A DNA stretch of 64,000 bases from Plutella xylostella (taxonomy: Eukaryota > Arthropoda > Insecta > Lepidoptera > Plutellidae), in NCBI RefSeq assembly GCF_932276165.1, contig NC_064008.1:5151001-5215000 (forward strand), in the 5' to 3' direction. The notes below the pieces were generated by a model. That model saw only the letters and a list, made by a program, of their open reading frames with translations, had not been told where the DNA came from and ran no database searches. This document shows, in pieces, positions 1-10,137 of this stretch. The translations under genes and the position numbers were made by a program. Within the stretch, counting starts at the first letter, position 1; every line of letters begins with the position of its first letter.

Positions 1-123
1 TCATGTTACTTATGTTTATAGGTTGGTACCTACTTATATTAATATTATGCAAAACCCATCAATCCACAAACAGACACATTATAGTACAATCTGCCATAGA
101 TATACCTGACCACACCTAATGTA

Positions 124-1057
124 AAAAAGGATGTCTACTGTCTCCACTTCTGTTCCTTATGGTTCTGGACGACGTTATGTGTAGAGTGACCTGCAAATGC
201 CGAAGGGGTTTACCATGGTCTCACTCGGCAAAGACTTAGAATACATCGACTTTGCCGATGACCTGTGATTAGTCTCTACAAAACGTTCTGACCTTCAGTC
301 CAAGACAAACGACCTAGCCACGGAAGCTGCGAAAGAGGGCCTTCGCATCAATATAGGCAAAAAACCAAGGAGATGCGTCTTAACTCCCTTGATAACCAGC
401 CGCTCCAAATTAATGGCGAAGATGTCGAACGGGTTGAGAAATTCACCTATCTCGGGGAAGTAGTGAACCCAATAGGAGGAACAGAGATGGACATCGAAAC
501 CCGCCTAAACAAAGCTAGAGGTGCTTTTGCCCAGTTAAAGCCGGTGTGGAGCTCTAACGTCATGACCCGGCGTACAAAAGTGAGAATTTTCGAGTCTAAC
601 GTAAAGTCAGTCTTGCTATACGGTTGCGAAACATGGTTCGTCCGGAAAGACCTATCCAGCAAGCTACAGGTATTTATCAACAAAAGCCTAAGGCGAATTT
701 TGCGGATTTACTGGCCACGAACCATTTCGAACGCGGAACTGTGGAGGCTGACTAAGCAGAAACCCATCGAACAGGAAATCCTCACAAGAAAATGGAGGTG
801 GCTGGGTCATACTCTCAGAAGACCCGAAGAATTCCCGTCGAAGCAAGTGCTCAGCTGGCAGCCAACCGGAAAACGTAAACGGGGCCGCCCAATAACAACC
901 TGGCGACGCTCTGTGGAGAATGAGGCAAAAGTTGTGGGAATGAAGTGGGAGGATCTCGCAGCCGCTGCCCAAGATTGAGCCAGATCGAGAAATCTACTCA
1001 AGGCCCTTTGACCCTGCTGAGGGACGTCAGGATGGATGGATGTATGTATGTATGGGT
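124..1057 (+). mobile_element. 5'-truncated RTE-clade non-LTR retrotransposon, 3' end
   Basis: The 3' part of a non-LTR retrotransposon: the downstream half of the reverse transcriptase palm, the C-terminal region, and a short 3' tail of (GGAT)/(GTAT) repeats at about 1030-1057. The 5' truncation falls near base 124, just before a GCLLSPLLF-type RT motif, as expected from incomplete target-primed reverse transcription. The C-terminal block (FTYLGE... LLYGCETW... RWRWLGHTLRR) is typical of RTE-clade elements. No clear target duplication was seen. Confidence 0.8.
129..978 (+). pseudogene. RTE-type reverse transcriptase fragment, broken
   Basis: Remnant of an endonuclease/reverse transcriptase polyprotein that once copied the element RNA at the target site. 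Three frames must be read to follow it. The first (129 onward) carries GCLLSPLLFLMVLDDVM. A frameshift near 205-225 leads to the frame with the catalytic FADD motif at 251-262, followed at once by a TGA stop (266-268). A further 2-base insertion in the A-run near 357-363 shifts into the frame that stays open from 373 to 978 (201 codons). That open part has LLYGCETW around residue 83 and a WRWLGHTLR motif around residue 142. The ATG at 373 is an internal methionine, not a genuine start. The endonuclease domain and the N-terminal RT motifs are absent, so this copy is dead. Confidence 0.85.
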
Positions 1058-1169
1058 AGATATTTGAATGCCATTTAAAGTTAACGAATGGACATTTAGG
1101 TATATTATAAGATTTGAACAATAACGTCCGTAGATTATAAGAAACACGTTTACACTTGAATTTTCTTTA
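1058..1169. other. short spacer between RTE tail and LTR element
   Basis: AT-rich sequence following the GTAT-rich tail; no feature seen. Confidence 0.4.
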
Positions 1170-1173
1170 TGTA

Positions 1174-1401
1174 TGTGGGACCAGGCGGTGGAAATGAGAA
1201 CCAAACAGATTTAATCACTGAATCTCGTTTATTTTAGTTAAAACATCTTTTATAAAAATTTATGTTTGAGCACAATTACATTTTTGCTAATCCTCCATTC
1301 GTCCCGTCAAACTTCCTTTCATAGACAATCGATGCTTTCTTTCTTTCTTCACACACTCTGTTCATCCAAATAATAATAAATGATAATGCTCCATTCCTAC
1401 A
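1174..1401 (-). repeat. 3' LTR of Ty3/gypsy element
   Basis: On the plus strand it runs TGTGGGACCAGG to CATTCCTACA. It matches 2742-2947 apart from the 22-bp segment TTCATCCAAATAATAATAAATG (about 1359-1380), absent from the other LTR, and a few substitutions. Confidence 0.92.
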
Positions 1402-1559
1402 ACTCGGCCATCCTGCTTACATGCTGCCCTCAGCATGTGCATTTAAAACAACTTAAATGATTAACCCCTTAACTAATAAACATAAACAAATACGGCATTA
1501 CACCTTAACTAATAATAATAAACAAATACGGCATTACAACTTAAAACACACACATTCGT

Positions 1560-1760
1560 CATCATTCGTTCATCACTTTTATCTTTCTTTCTCCGAATAT
1601 CACTTCCTTTCTTTTCTTCTTTCTTGTCTTCTTTCTTTTCATCTTCTTTTCCTTCTTTCCTTTCATCTTTTTAATCTCGTGTATCGATTCTCTTCTTATT
1701 TTTCTTCTCTCGTTTGTCACTCGCCTTCTTATCCTTCTTCGCCTCGGTACTACTTGATTT
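1560..1760. repeat. polypyrimidine low-complexity tract
   Basis: TTTCTT/CTTCTTTT-rich plus strand inside the LTR element. The same tract begins again in the second copy after 63860, so it belongs to the element rather than to local slippage. Confidence 0.75.
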
Positions 1761-2566
1761 CTAAACTTTTTCACCTTCCTTGTCTTTCTCCTTGTCACCG
1801 GCACCAGAGGACTAGAATATGCTGAGTAACTCTCTTGAATGATACCCTCTCTCAACCATTCTGCTACTTCTTCCTCCACTAACTTCTGTTCCATAGATGA
1901 TATACGCGTTGGCCACTGTGCTTCAGGGATATCATCTTTGAGATTAACATTCATATCGATTGGTTCATCTCTCATTGTCTTCATTTCATCGTCGCTTTTT
2001 ACAATATATACATCGTCTACAATAAGGTTAACGTCATTTCCGTTATCTATCAACATATTTACAGATTTTTCACAAATATCTCTCTTTTCCTCCTTTTCAT
2101 TCTGTAAACCTTGTTTGTTTACAACTTCTTGATAGTTGCTGTTTGACATTGTCATTTCTTGGCTGTTCACAGTACACAGTTCTTCTTCGCATGATTCGTG
2201 TCTATGGCTGTCATTTTCTTCTTCTGGGTATCTATGCTTGTATTGCTCGTGTATTTCCTTGCTATTTAATGCATCAGGAAATTCGTTTTGTAAGGCGGCA
2301 TTTAGTTCTTCAAATGTTTTGTGCGTCTCCTCCGATCTCAGCCACAACTGAGCCGTACCAACGAGCGATTGTCGAGCGACAATGAGTTTCTGCCGGGCAC
2401 TCCATCCGAATATCTTGGCATTATCTTCAATATCGGCGGCCCACTTTGCCGAAGAATACGTCTTATCTTCTCCACTGAATTTTGTAATTCCGCAGAATTT
2501 GTCGTTGGACACCATGCTACCAGGCATCGCGTTACTGCTTCCGTCGTTTCTTGTTTGCGTCGTCAT
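1562..2566 (-). CDS. Gag-protease-RT remnant of Ty3/gypsy element
   Basis: A 334-codon frame read toward the left-hand LTR. Residues ~25-105 look like a retrotransposon Gag core (FSGEDKTYSSAKWAADIEDN..., then ARQSLVGTAQLWLRSEE). Residues ~168-182 resemble an aspartic-protease active site, but the catalytic triplet reads D-N-G (174-176) rather than DTG/DSG, predicting an inactive protease. Residues ~226-258 are the start of a Ty3-type reverse transcriptase (VEEEVAEWLREGI... SSPLVPV). The similarity stops right after that motif and the rest (to 334) is a lysine/arginine-rich low-complexity tail encoded by a TTC-rich plus-strand tract. The frame therefore appears to join domains by deletion without losing openness. 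No zinc knuckle is visible. The domain identities are my recognition from family knowledge; the D-N-G triplet is read directly. Confidence 0.75.
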   Translation of the reverse strand: MTTQTRNDGSSNAMPGSMVSNDKFCGITKFSGEDKTYSSAKWAADIEDNAKIFGWSARQKLIVARQSLVGTAQLWLRSEETHKTFEELNAALQNEFPDALNSKEIHEQYKHRYPEEENDSHRHESCEEELCTVNSQEMTMSNSNYQEVVNKQGLQNEKEEKRDICEKSVNMLIDNGNDVNLIVDDVYIVKSDDEMKTMRDEPIDMNVNLKDDIPEAQWPTRISSMEQKLVEEEVAEWLREGIIQESYSAYSSPLVPVTRRKTRKVKKFRNQVVPRRRRIRRRVTNERRKIRRESIHEIKKMKGKKEKKMKRKKTRKKKRKEVIFGERKIKVMNE

Positions 2567-2719
2567 TTTTCGTCTTCGTCTTCAAATATTTAGTGACTAG
2601 CGACCAACTTTGTCACCAATCACTTTTTCCAATTTATTTCGTCGTATTTTCGTCTTCGTCTTTAATGGCCGTCGTCCTGTGTGCTCATCACGCGTCGTTT
2701 TTTCTCATTTCCACGCTCG

Positions 2720-2737
2720 ATCCCGGACGAGCCCCCA
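2720..2737 (-). promoter_or_regulatory. primer binding site, tRNA-Pro type
   Basis: The minus strand four bases inside the 5' LTR reads TGGGGGCTCGTCCGGGAT, complementary to the 3' end of tRNA-Pro (…CCCGGACGAGCCCCCA). Its position just inside the LTR fits a reverse-transcription primer site. Confidence 0.85.
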
Positions 2738-2741
2738 AAAT

Positions 2742-2947
2742 TGTGGGACCAGGCGGTGGAAATGAGAACCAAGCTGATTTAATCACTGAATCTCGTTTAT
2801 TTTAGTTAAAACATCTTTTATAAAAATTTATGTTTGAGCACAATTACATTTTTGCTAATCCTCCATTCGTCCCGTCAAACTTCCTTCCATAGACAATCGA
2901 TGCTTTCTTTCTTTCTTCACACACTCTGATAATGCTCCATTCCTACA
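2742..2947 (-). repeat. 5' LTR of Ty3/gypsy element
   Basis: The 206-bp partner of 1174-1401, with the same termini (TGTGGGACC... CATTCCTACA). It is followed directly by the TGTA target duplication. Confidence 0.92.
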
Positions 2948-3041
2948 TGTATGCTTGACTGTTTTAAATTGGTAGGTATAAGTGGTGGTAGGTGGCGCTT
3001 CTCAACAATTTATTACCCTAATTACTTGCGGGTTGCAGATA

Positions 3042-3275
3042 CACTGACGGGAAATTAAAAAGTTCCATTGAAAAAAAATATCTAATTACTCCTAAACAAA
3101 AAAAACTAACTTAATGACGCGTCCTGCAATATTCAAGTAGATGGAATGGTGCATCAGAATATTACCAACTAAAAACAAAAATATTTTGTTCAAATTATCA
3201 ATTGAATGTTTAAAAAACCTGGGGACATTTGGTGTCTGCATTTTGTAAGTGTAACTGTTCTTTTACATGTGAGTG
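3042..3275. mobile_element. TA-flanked MITE, 'CACTCACGAGCAATG' family
   Basis: A 234-bp element with degenerate inverted ends (CACTGACGGG at left, ATGTGAGTG at right) flanked by TA (3040-3041 and 3276-3277). Better-preserved members at 13930 and 29088 share the body, including ATTACTCCTAAAC, CATCAGAATATTACCAAC and the poorly conserved right arm. The TA duplication suggests Tc1/mariner mobilisation; no transposase is present. Confidence 0.75.
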
Positions 3276-3277
3276 TA

Positions 3278-4277
3278 TTATCTATGTAGCTGACTGTACT
3301 ACAGCAATAACATACACATTAAATCATAAAGAGCCCGTGTTTCAGGCGTCGACGCAAAAGAGCCGTTACTCGACTCCAAAAAGCCTTTTGCTTGCTCCTG
3401 ATTTCACAAACGACCTCTCCGCGTATTCATTATCGGATATATTGCGAAAACTTTTGTCACATAAATGGATGAGCTGTAAAAGGGTTGTATTTTTACAGCT
3501 GCTTCGTAAACGTAAACATACACACTTGTTTTGACACTTTCGAGCAAGTTAATTTAAAAAAAATCGGCAGTACCTAATTATGACGGTTAAGTAATGTGTG
3601 TCAAACAAAATAGAAAAGAGATTTTACAGGAGTTTTGTTATTAACACAATCTGAATAGAATCAAACTCAAGAAAAAATGTTGGATACTAAACAGTCAAAA
3701 TTAAATAGCCCAGCGCTTTCAGCCGCTCTGCCTGACACCAAAAATCACTTACTACCTTTTTCCCGGACCACGAAGGACTGAACTAATAACTCACTAGTGT
3801 GATTTACGATGCAGCAGTCACTAACACCGTTTGAGTTATTTTTCTGAATGGCCGGCTCGTCACGGATCCCGTCATTTCTCATTTCGCCCGATGTTAACAA
3901 ATTACAAGCCATTTTGTTACCGCTACATAGCTGCCAGGACTGTTCTGACGGAGTATTGTCTTATAGAAACCTGGAAATATTCTCTTCGCTTTTCTGATGA
4001 AAGGCAGAATGGTTGGTTTGTTGGATTGATTAGGTATAAGCCTTTGTGAAGGCGTCTACTTTGTTATATTTTGTTGTCGTTGTAATGAGATTATAAAAAT
4101 ACTTTGAATGTGTAAAAAATATTATTTTTTAACAGGAAACTGACCTGGAAGAACTCATATATCAGTAGAGAACATCGTTGTTTGTATATTTACCTACAAA
4201 ACATACAAAGAAATTAGACATATTATTATGTATATATATACATATTTCAACTTCTTATTTTTTAACTTATTAATAAA
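3278..4277. other. no recognisable feature
   Basis: About 1 kb of AT-rich sequence. Open frames of 72-101 codons here show no recognisable domain and are probably chance. Confidence 0.4.
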
Positions 4278-4279
4278 TA

Positions 4280-4416
4280 CATGAAAGGACCTATCCTTTA
4301 GTAACTAAATTAACTTACCAATATCAATGCGTGTCTGTAAGAGTTACCTACCTACTTTAGAAGAGCGGGGCTTCCTAATACAAGTTTTTAAAAATACTAA
4401 AGGAGGTCCTTTCATG
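4280..4416. mobile_element. small TA-flanked MITE
   Basis: 137 bp with inverted ends: CATGAAAGGACCTATCCTTTAG at left matches the right end CTAAAGGAGGTCCTTTCATG with one mismatch and a 2-base indel. It is flanked by TA at 4278-4279 and 4417-4418. Confidence 0.75.
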
Positions 4417-4439
4417 TAGATTAAGTATGCATGGTTATT

Positions 4440-4482
4440 GAAATAAAGATTTATTATTTATTATTATTATTATTATATTACA
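4440..4482 (+). repeat. AATAAA plus (TTA)n tail, LINE-like 3' end
   Basis: GAAATAAAG followed by about ten TTA units looks like the 3' tail of a non-LTR insertion. The body is too short to classify. Confidence 0.35.
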
Positions 4483-4497
4483 GTAATTCGCTGCTAT

Positions 4498-4530
4498 GTC
4501 ACTGGAACTTTTTCATTGCTCGCCAGTAGA
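4498..4530. repeat. right-end fragment of 'CACTCACGAGCAATG' MITE
   Basis: ACTGGAACTTTTTCATTGCTCGCCAGTA is the complement of the family's left terminus as seen at 13930. The rest of the element is not evident. Confidence 0.55.
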
Positions 4531-5455
4531 TCATAACCGAAAAAATCAAATAGGTATTATGATGAACGACAGCCAGAAAGAAAACACTTGCAAAGTGAAT
4601 CTTGAAAAACCTACTTGGATTTGTAGTTTTCCACGGCAATCGTACATTTTCAGAAGGAATACTTAGGGTCTCGTTTGGAACATAAATATAGGGAGATGGT
4701 AAATAGTACGTTTTAATGCGTAATTAATGTACCTACTGCTTCTAAACACACATTGCAGCACTTTACAGCACCATTATGGGTTGGATGACTTAAAATGAGG
4801 CCTAGGCGCTAAATATAATAGATTTTTGGATATCTATCTATCCAATTTTCATGTTTCCATTGGGTTTATATTATTCAGCACACGACTGCATTTCTGACTG
4901 TATTATTGTATAATTATCAGTTGATTTATGTTAATTTCTGCAGTATGCTGTATATGTATAGCTGTCAAAATAAAAATGTTAATATATCTTATGTGTTTCA
5001 TTATCATAGCCTATCGTTTCTTAAGATGGATCAGACTCTATTAAGGCCACTTTCTAAAGGGCTGGCGGACTAAATTTACATTTAAAAAAATATTTATCAA
5101 TTTGCAAAACAAATTTCCTAACTATTTTCCATTCACTTCTCCTCGCGTTAAATGTTCTCAGGTCGCCCCTTATATATTTTCTTTTTGCTTCCATAAATCT
5201 TGGGGAAGGTCATTGAGATTTCTTCAGTATTCACGTCCATGGTTTATTTGCTTAAAACCTAAACCTTGTAATACGGCAGCTGATAAATTACCTCGGGCGG
5301 GACTCTGGGTTTTGCATACCTTTTATTTGATCTAGTGTAAAAAATATTGTTTTATTAAAACAGACGGATTTTTCACGTAAGACTAGGTGTTGACTTTTAT
5401 GTTTTCTTTTGGGCATTTTTGCGTTATAGGTGAAATGTACCATACCCGTTAAATC
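4531..5455. other. no recognisable feature
   Basis: AT-rich DNA; nothing supported on either strand. Confidence 0.4.
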
Positions 5456-5690
5456 GAAAGAAAGAAAGAAAGAAAGAAAGATACATTTATTTGACACACT
5501 GGGACAGAATAATAAGACAGAAAAAGAAACAATAACAAAATAACGAGAATACTTAATACAGAACAAACAAATAAAGGATGCTGTCCAGAGTGTCAAAACG
5601 GCACCAGCTCAGCATATGCTGTGGACAGTGAGGCCACAGCGCTGGTTTTCAGCTGGCCCTTGAGTTGACCTTGGTGGGATGATGGGTTGT
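5456..5690 (-). repeat. dispersed repeat with (GAAA)n tail
   Basis: A (GAAA)n microsatellite (about 5458-5480) followed by a moderately GC-rich body (TTGACACACTGGGACAG... GGCCACAGCGCTGG). The T-rich complement of the simple repeat would be the 3' tail of a minus-strand non-LTR insertion. Family not identified. Confidence 0.45.
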
Positions 5691-5875
5691 GTTATGTGAT
5701 GAGATATTAATAATAACATAGGTTATAAGTGTGGAAAGAAATAAATAAATAGTGGGTGAGACAGTTTCGGTCGTAAAATGCCTTGAAACTATCATAAAAT
5801 ACATACAAAAAGAATAACACTTCGTATCAATTTCATTTCATTGCAGCTGGTCTTCAAAACTTCGGTGTATTTTAT

Positions 5876-5964
5876 ACGCTTGCGGTAGTTTAAAGAAAAA
5901 AAAAATATCTTAAGATAATTAAATAGTTTTAAGATATTTTTTATCTTAAAACTACCGCAAGCGT
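5876..5964. repeat. long hairpin / palindromic repeat
   Basis: ACGCTTGCGGTAGTTT at 5876-5891 pairs with AACTACCGCAAGCGT at 5950-5964. Between them the A-rich and T-rich arms around AAGATATTTT also pair. This may be a tiny MITE or a snap-back RNA. Confidence 0.65.
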
Positions 5965-5984
5965 TGAATAAACTACAGCTCTAA

Positions 5985-6130
5985 ATACATACACACTTAC
6001 GCCTGTCTCCCAGAGGGGTAGGCAGAGACTACGGATCTCCACGTGTCATGATCCTTACATACTTCTATCGATTTCTTTATATACATTTATAAGTTTCTTC
6101 ATACACGCTCGTCGGTTTCGGATACTCCTT
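5985..6130 (-). repeat. SINE 3'-region fragment
   Basis: CTTACGCCTGTCTCCCAGAGG followed by GGTAGGCAGAG resembles the CACGCCTTGTACT... GGGGTAGGCAGAGG segment at the 3' end of the SINEs at 13973 and 17321 (here minus strand). No tRNA-like head is visible, so this is a diverged fragment or a relative sharing the tail. Confidence 0.4.
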
Positions 6131-6345
6131 ATTTGGCTATGCTTGAGTATGTCGCCTTTCTGGTCGACATACTTTCACACACAACCATTCATCTCCGCAC
6201 AATAAATTTTGTAAGTCTTCTTTTATCCATCCTTTCAATAAACCTTCAACGTCCTTTCAATAATCTCTTAATAAACCGGACCATTAAACCAGTTGCTAAT
6301 TAAACACCATCCATTCCGTCGCCCACAATAATCCATCCCTTATGT

Positions 6346-6900
6346 TTGCTAGTAGTCAACTCGAAAACCAGATCTCTACGAGTAATATCCGACAGTCATT
6401 CAAGCAGTAAAGTGTCAAACGGCACTGTAAGAGCTAGCTCAGTTCACCAGCTTCCCTCGACCTTCCGCGCCCCTCTCGAATGGTCGCTCGCAAGGGTCGA
6501 ACCAAGGGGTTGGGGCTATAACAGCGAGCTCAACTTACTTTGGCTTTGCAGGACTGTCACTTGCATTCGACACGTGTATAAATGCGTTTGCTGCAAGCGG
6601 TTTTGGGCCGTTTTGCTTTGGTGTTAAGGTGTTTGGTGGGTGAATGTTATAATTGGTGTAGTGGCACTGCAAGACCGCATTCCGAGCAGAACTCAATTTT
6701 CCAGGCGACGTACACTCATCGCTGGTATTTTCAACAATATCCTGTAAATGGTGTTGTGAGAGACAGATATTATTTGCGGTTTGGCTACAACGGGCGCGAT
6801 TGGTTATTGGGGTTCATGGAAAATTACTCGGCTTCTGGCGTTGAAGGGTTGAACTAGAAAATGTTGGTGGTCTCTGCGGGCCGGCGGCGGCGTAACTTGG
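6346..6900. other. locally GC-rich segment, function unknown
   Basis: More GC-rich than its surroundings, with a CACGTG E-box (6571-6576) abutting TATAAA (6577-6582), and an open frame 6582-6857 (91 codons) beginning inside the TATA motif. The protein has no recognisable domain. It could be a host promoter or first exon, or an old repeat; neither can be decided from sequence. Confidence 0.25.
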
Positions 6901-6904
6901 CCTT

Positions 6905-8690
6905 CTAATAATAGAATTTTAGTTTAAACTACCTTTATTTTATATTGAATAATCGATGAACAGTATATTATTGACATGTCCCATCACAATCACTCATTGA
7001 CCCATTGAAAAACTATCCTTCAATTAATTGGTATCTCATGAGTATTTTTCGGTTATTAGTTTGTAACGTTTCGCCCTACCTCCTGCCTACTTAACTCCTA
7101 CCTAATGGATTTACTAGAAGATATTTGAAACTACAACTTACTTTTAACACTGGTTATCTACACTGGTTATCTACACTGGATTCTTCCCACAATGAATCAA
7201 TACTTTTATCAAAGGTCTTCGAAAACCGCCAGAAGGAAGCTCTAGATTCAACTGAAATTCTAGAAGGGAAAACAACCTAACAAATAAACTGGAGACTTAA
7301 AAGTGAAACAAATACTACTTTAGCTTGGCCATGAAACATCCAGGGAACCCCTACGTTGTGTAGTGTAACCCAATAAACGAAAGCTAATGAATTTAATAAA
7401 ACTATGAACGTGAATTGATTACAACCTCTCTAACTACCTGCCTAAAGTTATTGACCTATATATTTACTACAACTCTTATTTGTATGGTAACTTCATATTT
7501 ACAGGTAAGTGCTATTAGTGAATTTGAATTTACATAAAGGTAAAAGTAATGTTTTTTTTTGTTGTTGGTTTAAAAGGCAAGCCCCTCCATACGCTTTGTA
7601 GGCCTTGATCACTACAATCGATTGAATCAATATATAAGACTCAAAACAGATAAATAAGTAATAGCAAATATTCAATCGAAGCCTTCGTGGGACACAACCA
7701 TGGACTTGGACATCCCTCCGCCAACGATCACTTCCCTTGCTCCTAACCTTATATATTTACATGTTTTATTTTTATTTCATGTAAATAAATCAACATGAAT
7801 ACATGTTGTCAAAGCTAAAGGGGACATATTTATAATCATAAACAAACTGAATATTAGAATAGACCAATGATTTATAGTATAGTAACTATATAAGTATGAA
7901 TTTCATAATAGATAAGTAGGTACTTGACAAATGCATGACTCTAATTAATAGCCAAGTGGGAAGTGATTTATTCTTTTAAATTACTTAATTGAAAGGTTAA
8001 TTATTATGAAATAGTTAATATTCTTTGATCTTATTGGAATATGTTCTGAATAGTTGTAGTAAATATATAAGATAACAAAATATCCTAGTTTTATTTATTT
8101 ACATAAGAATATAAAGCTTTATCAAGAAAACAAATACTTCTGTTGATTAGAATTTACACAACTTTCAGAAATATGCAAATTGTGACTGAAATCTGATCAT
8201 ACTTCAAGCTATTTGTATCTATTGAGTGCTTATAGAACCAGAAATGATTTGGTTTAAGTATCTAGAACCCTTATTTGTGGTATCTTGACACTTATTAGAG
8301 TAAATTTCTCCGTTAATCAATTCTACCCCCAATCTGATACAAAAGCTTATTGTACTCAAAATCAAATAAACTCTTCTGTAATATTAATATGGATTATTGT
8401 GATACAATAAACCAAAATAAGTTAGATAGACCATAGATTCTTTAAGTAGAAGTATTTGTTTACTTAATGAAAAATCAATAATTTAGACAAAGAACTATAG
8501 GACAAATTTGAGGTTATGTGAAATTATTTTATCTGATAAAATTATTAAGTACTTTTGAAGTGATATTTATTGTAAGATATTATTTAGTTTATTATTTATG
8601 ATGAAGTAACTACTTTCCCCACCCTAACCATGAAGTTACCTGCCTATTTGTGTCTAACCAGAAGGCCCTATTCTAATCTAAAATGTGTTG
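6905..8690. other. no recognisable feature
   Basis: About 1.8 kb of very AT-rich DNA without usable frames. A short direct repeat (ACACTGGTTATCT) lies at about 7149-7178. Confidence 0.4.
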
Positions 8691-8699
8691 AATCAAAAC

Positions 8700-9460
8700 T
8701 AGGGAATCAATCCCACATTTACATTTAATTGTGTGGTGTGTAATGTGTAGGTTTTCTCCGGGTGAATGGAGTGCACCTTGTCTAGCTAGCTAAATACTGA
8801 ATGAGCGGGGTAGGTGACCCCTAGTGTACCTAAGCCCTATACCTGTGTGATGGAAATTGCAGCCGTGGGTTAACGGTATGGCACCCGGGCGACTTGCAAT
8901 CTCCGAGTGTGTGTTATAAGTATATAAATATATATGTGATAAAGATCAAGTAATAGTCCAGATTTTTAAATCAAAGATCTATTCTTGAGGAGTGTATCCC
9001 TTCACGTTCTAGCAAAAGAGGGACCCTGGTTACTCCATAGCCAGGCCTAACTAACACTACCCGGGGGCCCTAAAACAAGACTTGGTTGAACGACACCGTT
9101 AGGTATCCGTCTTGCCACCTTACCATGAAGGATTTAGACTCTAGAGTACACGTTCCCCCAAAAAGCTAAAGATCTAGTCGAAAGCCTTGGCAATCTAAAG
9201 ATCTAATTAATAAAGTTTCCAAATTACGACAGTGCTAATCACTAAGGGATGTCCTTGCCATATACATTTACATATATGGACGAAAGCGCTTTCCCAAAGC
9301 AATACCACCATCGTACGTTGAAAACTAACAATAAACAAAATAAAAACTAAACCAACGCGAAGAACTCCCAACGTGTACCCGATCGCAAGAAAATTACTAA
9401 TGGCCGCCGCCGCCTCTCGCATTCCCTTTTATACCTTCCTACTAGTCCTGTAAAACAAAA
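8700..9460. other. unclassified moderately GC-rich block
   Basis: The composition differs from both flanks (for example CACCCGGGCGACTTGC, CTACCCGGGGGCCCT). No inverted ends, LTR pair or reading frame was found. It ends in a TATA-like TTTTATACC at about 9427-9436 upstream of the minisatellite. Confidence 0.25.
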
Positions 9461-9493
9461 TGGCGGACGCCCCGGAGCAGGGCCGGAGCAGGG

Positions 9494-9618
9494 CCGGCGC
9501 AGGGCCTACGCAGGGACGGTGCAGGGTCTACGCACGGTCGGCGCAGGATCTACGCAGGGGCGGTGCAGGATCTACGCAGGGGCGGTGCAGGGTCTACGCA
9601 GGATCGGTTCAGGGACGG
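9494..9618. repeat. 22-bp GC-rich minisatellite
   Basis: Head-to-tail units of consensus CGCAGGGRCGGTGCAGGRTCTA at 9509, 9531, 9553, 9575 and a diverged one at 9597, with a partial unit before 9509. The 74-codon frame at 9460-9684 owes its Gly/Arg-rich sequence to this array. Because 22 is not a multiple of three, successive units are read in different frames, which argues against a protein repeat. Confidence 0.85.
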
Positions 9619-9998
9619 TTCATGAAGTTAGCCGACTCCCTAAACAATTTCATAGACTACCTTTCACAGCAAAAATCTTTTTGAGAAATAAACCGTAAAA
9701 TCCCTCGGGAAAACCCTTCCTAGCGCAACAAACCCTACGGGAGCCTCCTAACATAGTTTAAATTCATTATTTGCGGAATCATTAATGTTTCGGCATTGAT
9801 GGAACATTACAAGTTATGTAGGATTTATTATTAAAAAACTACCTACTATTTATATTTACATTTCCAGCTCATAACTATATTATCTAACCATGTAAACAAC
9901 CACAGACGATAAAATAAGAAACCAACGGTAATGCATGCATCTTTAAAAGCCTCCCAAGAAATTGCATCAGAGAAAAATGTCGACACAGCTTCCGTCCT

Positions 9999-10137
9999 GG
10001 GGGGTCATTCTACCTCACGAAAAACTAAGTTTCGGGGCGCTGCTGCGCAAGCCACGACTCTATCTCGTGGTATTAAACGTGCCGATTGCACAACAGCTCT
10101 CGTTCGTTCATTTTTCGTCAGTATAGAGTAACCCTCC
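9999..10137. mobile_element. MITE, 'GGGGGGTCACTCTATA' family
   Basis: Left end GGGGGGTCATTCTACCTCACG, right end TTTTTCGTCAGTATAGAGTAAC then CCTCC form the inverted arms. The interior ACGACTCTATCTCG... CGTGCCGATTGCAC is shared with copies at 28790, 37203, 50120 and 54542. Superfamily unknown. Confidence 0.7.

Larger units (their letters stand above)
1170..2951 (-). mobile_element. Ty3/gypsy LTR retrotransposon, internally deleted
   Basis: A complete but non-autonomous LTR element of 1,774 bp (1174-2947) flanked by the 4-bp target duplication TGTA (1170-1173 and 2948-2951). The LTRs are 228 and 206 bp, differing mainly by a 22-bp indel, and begin TG and end CA. Read on the minus strand: 5' LTR (2742-2947), primer binding site (2720-2737), a Gag/protease/RT-start reading frame, then the 3' LTR (1174-1401). 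Most of RT and all of RNase H and integrase are missing, so it would need a full-length relative for mobility. A second copy in the same orientation begins at 63476. Confidence 0.9.

Noticed and set aside
447..1204. Antisense frames over the RTE fragment
   Set aside because: Shadows of the reverse transcriptase frame on the plus strand.
1457..1825. 122-codon Leu/Ser/Phe-rich plus-strand frame
   Set aside because: It is antisense to the LTR element frame and consists of the polypyrimidine tract.
9509..9618. CRISPR-like regular repeats
   Set aside because: Units are directly adjacent without unique spacers, in a eukaryotic window; it is a minisatellite.
9460..9684. 74-codon Gly/Arg-rich frame
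   Set aside because: Composition comes from a 22-bp minisatellite whose period breaks frame between units.
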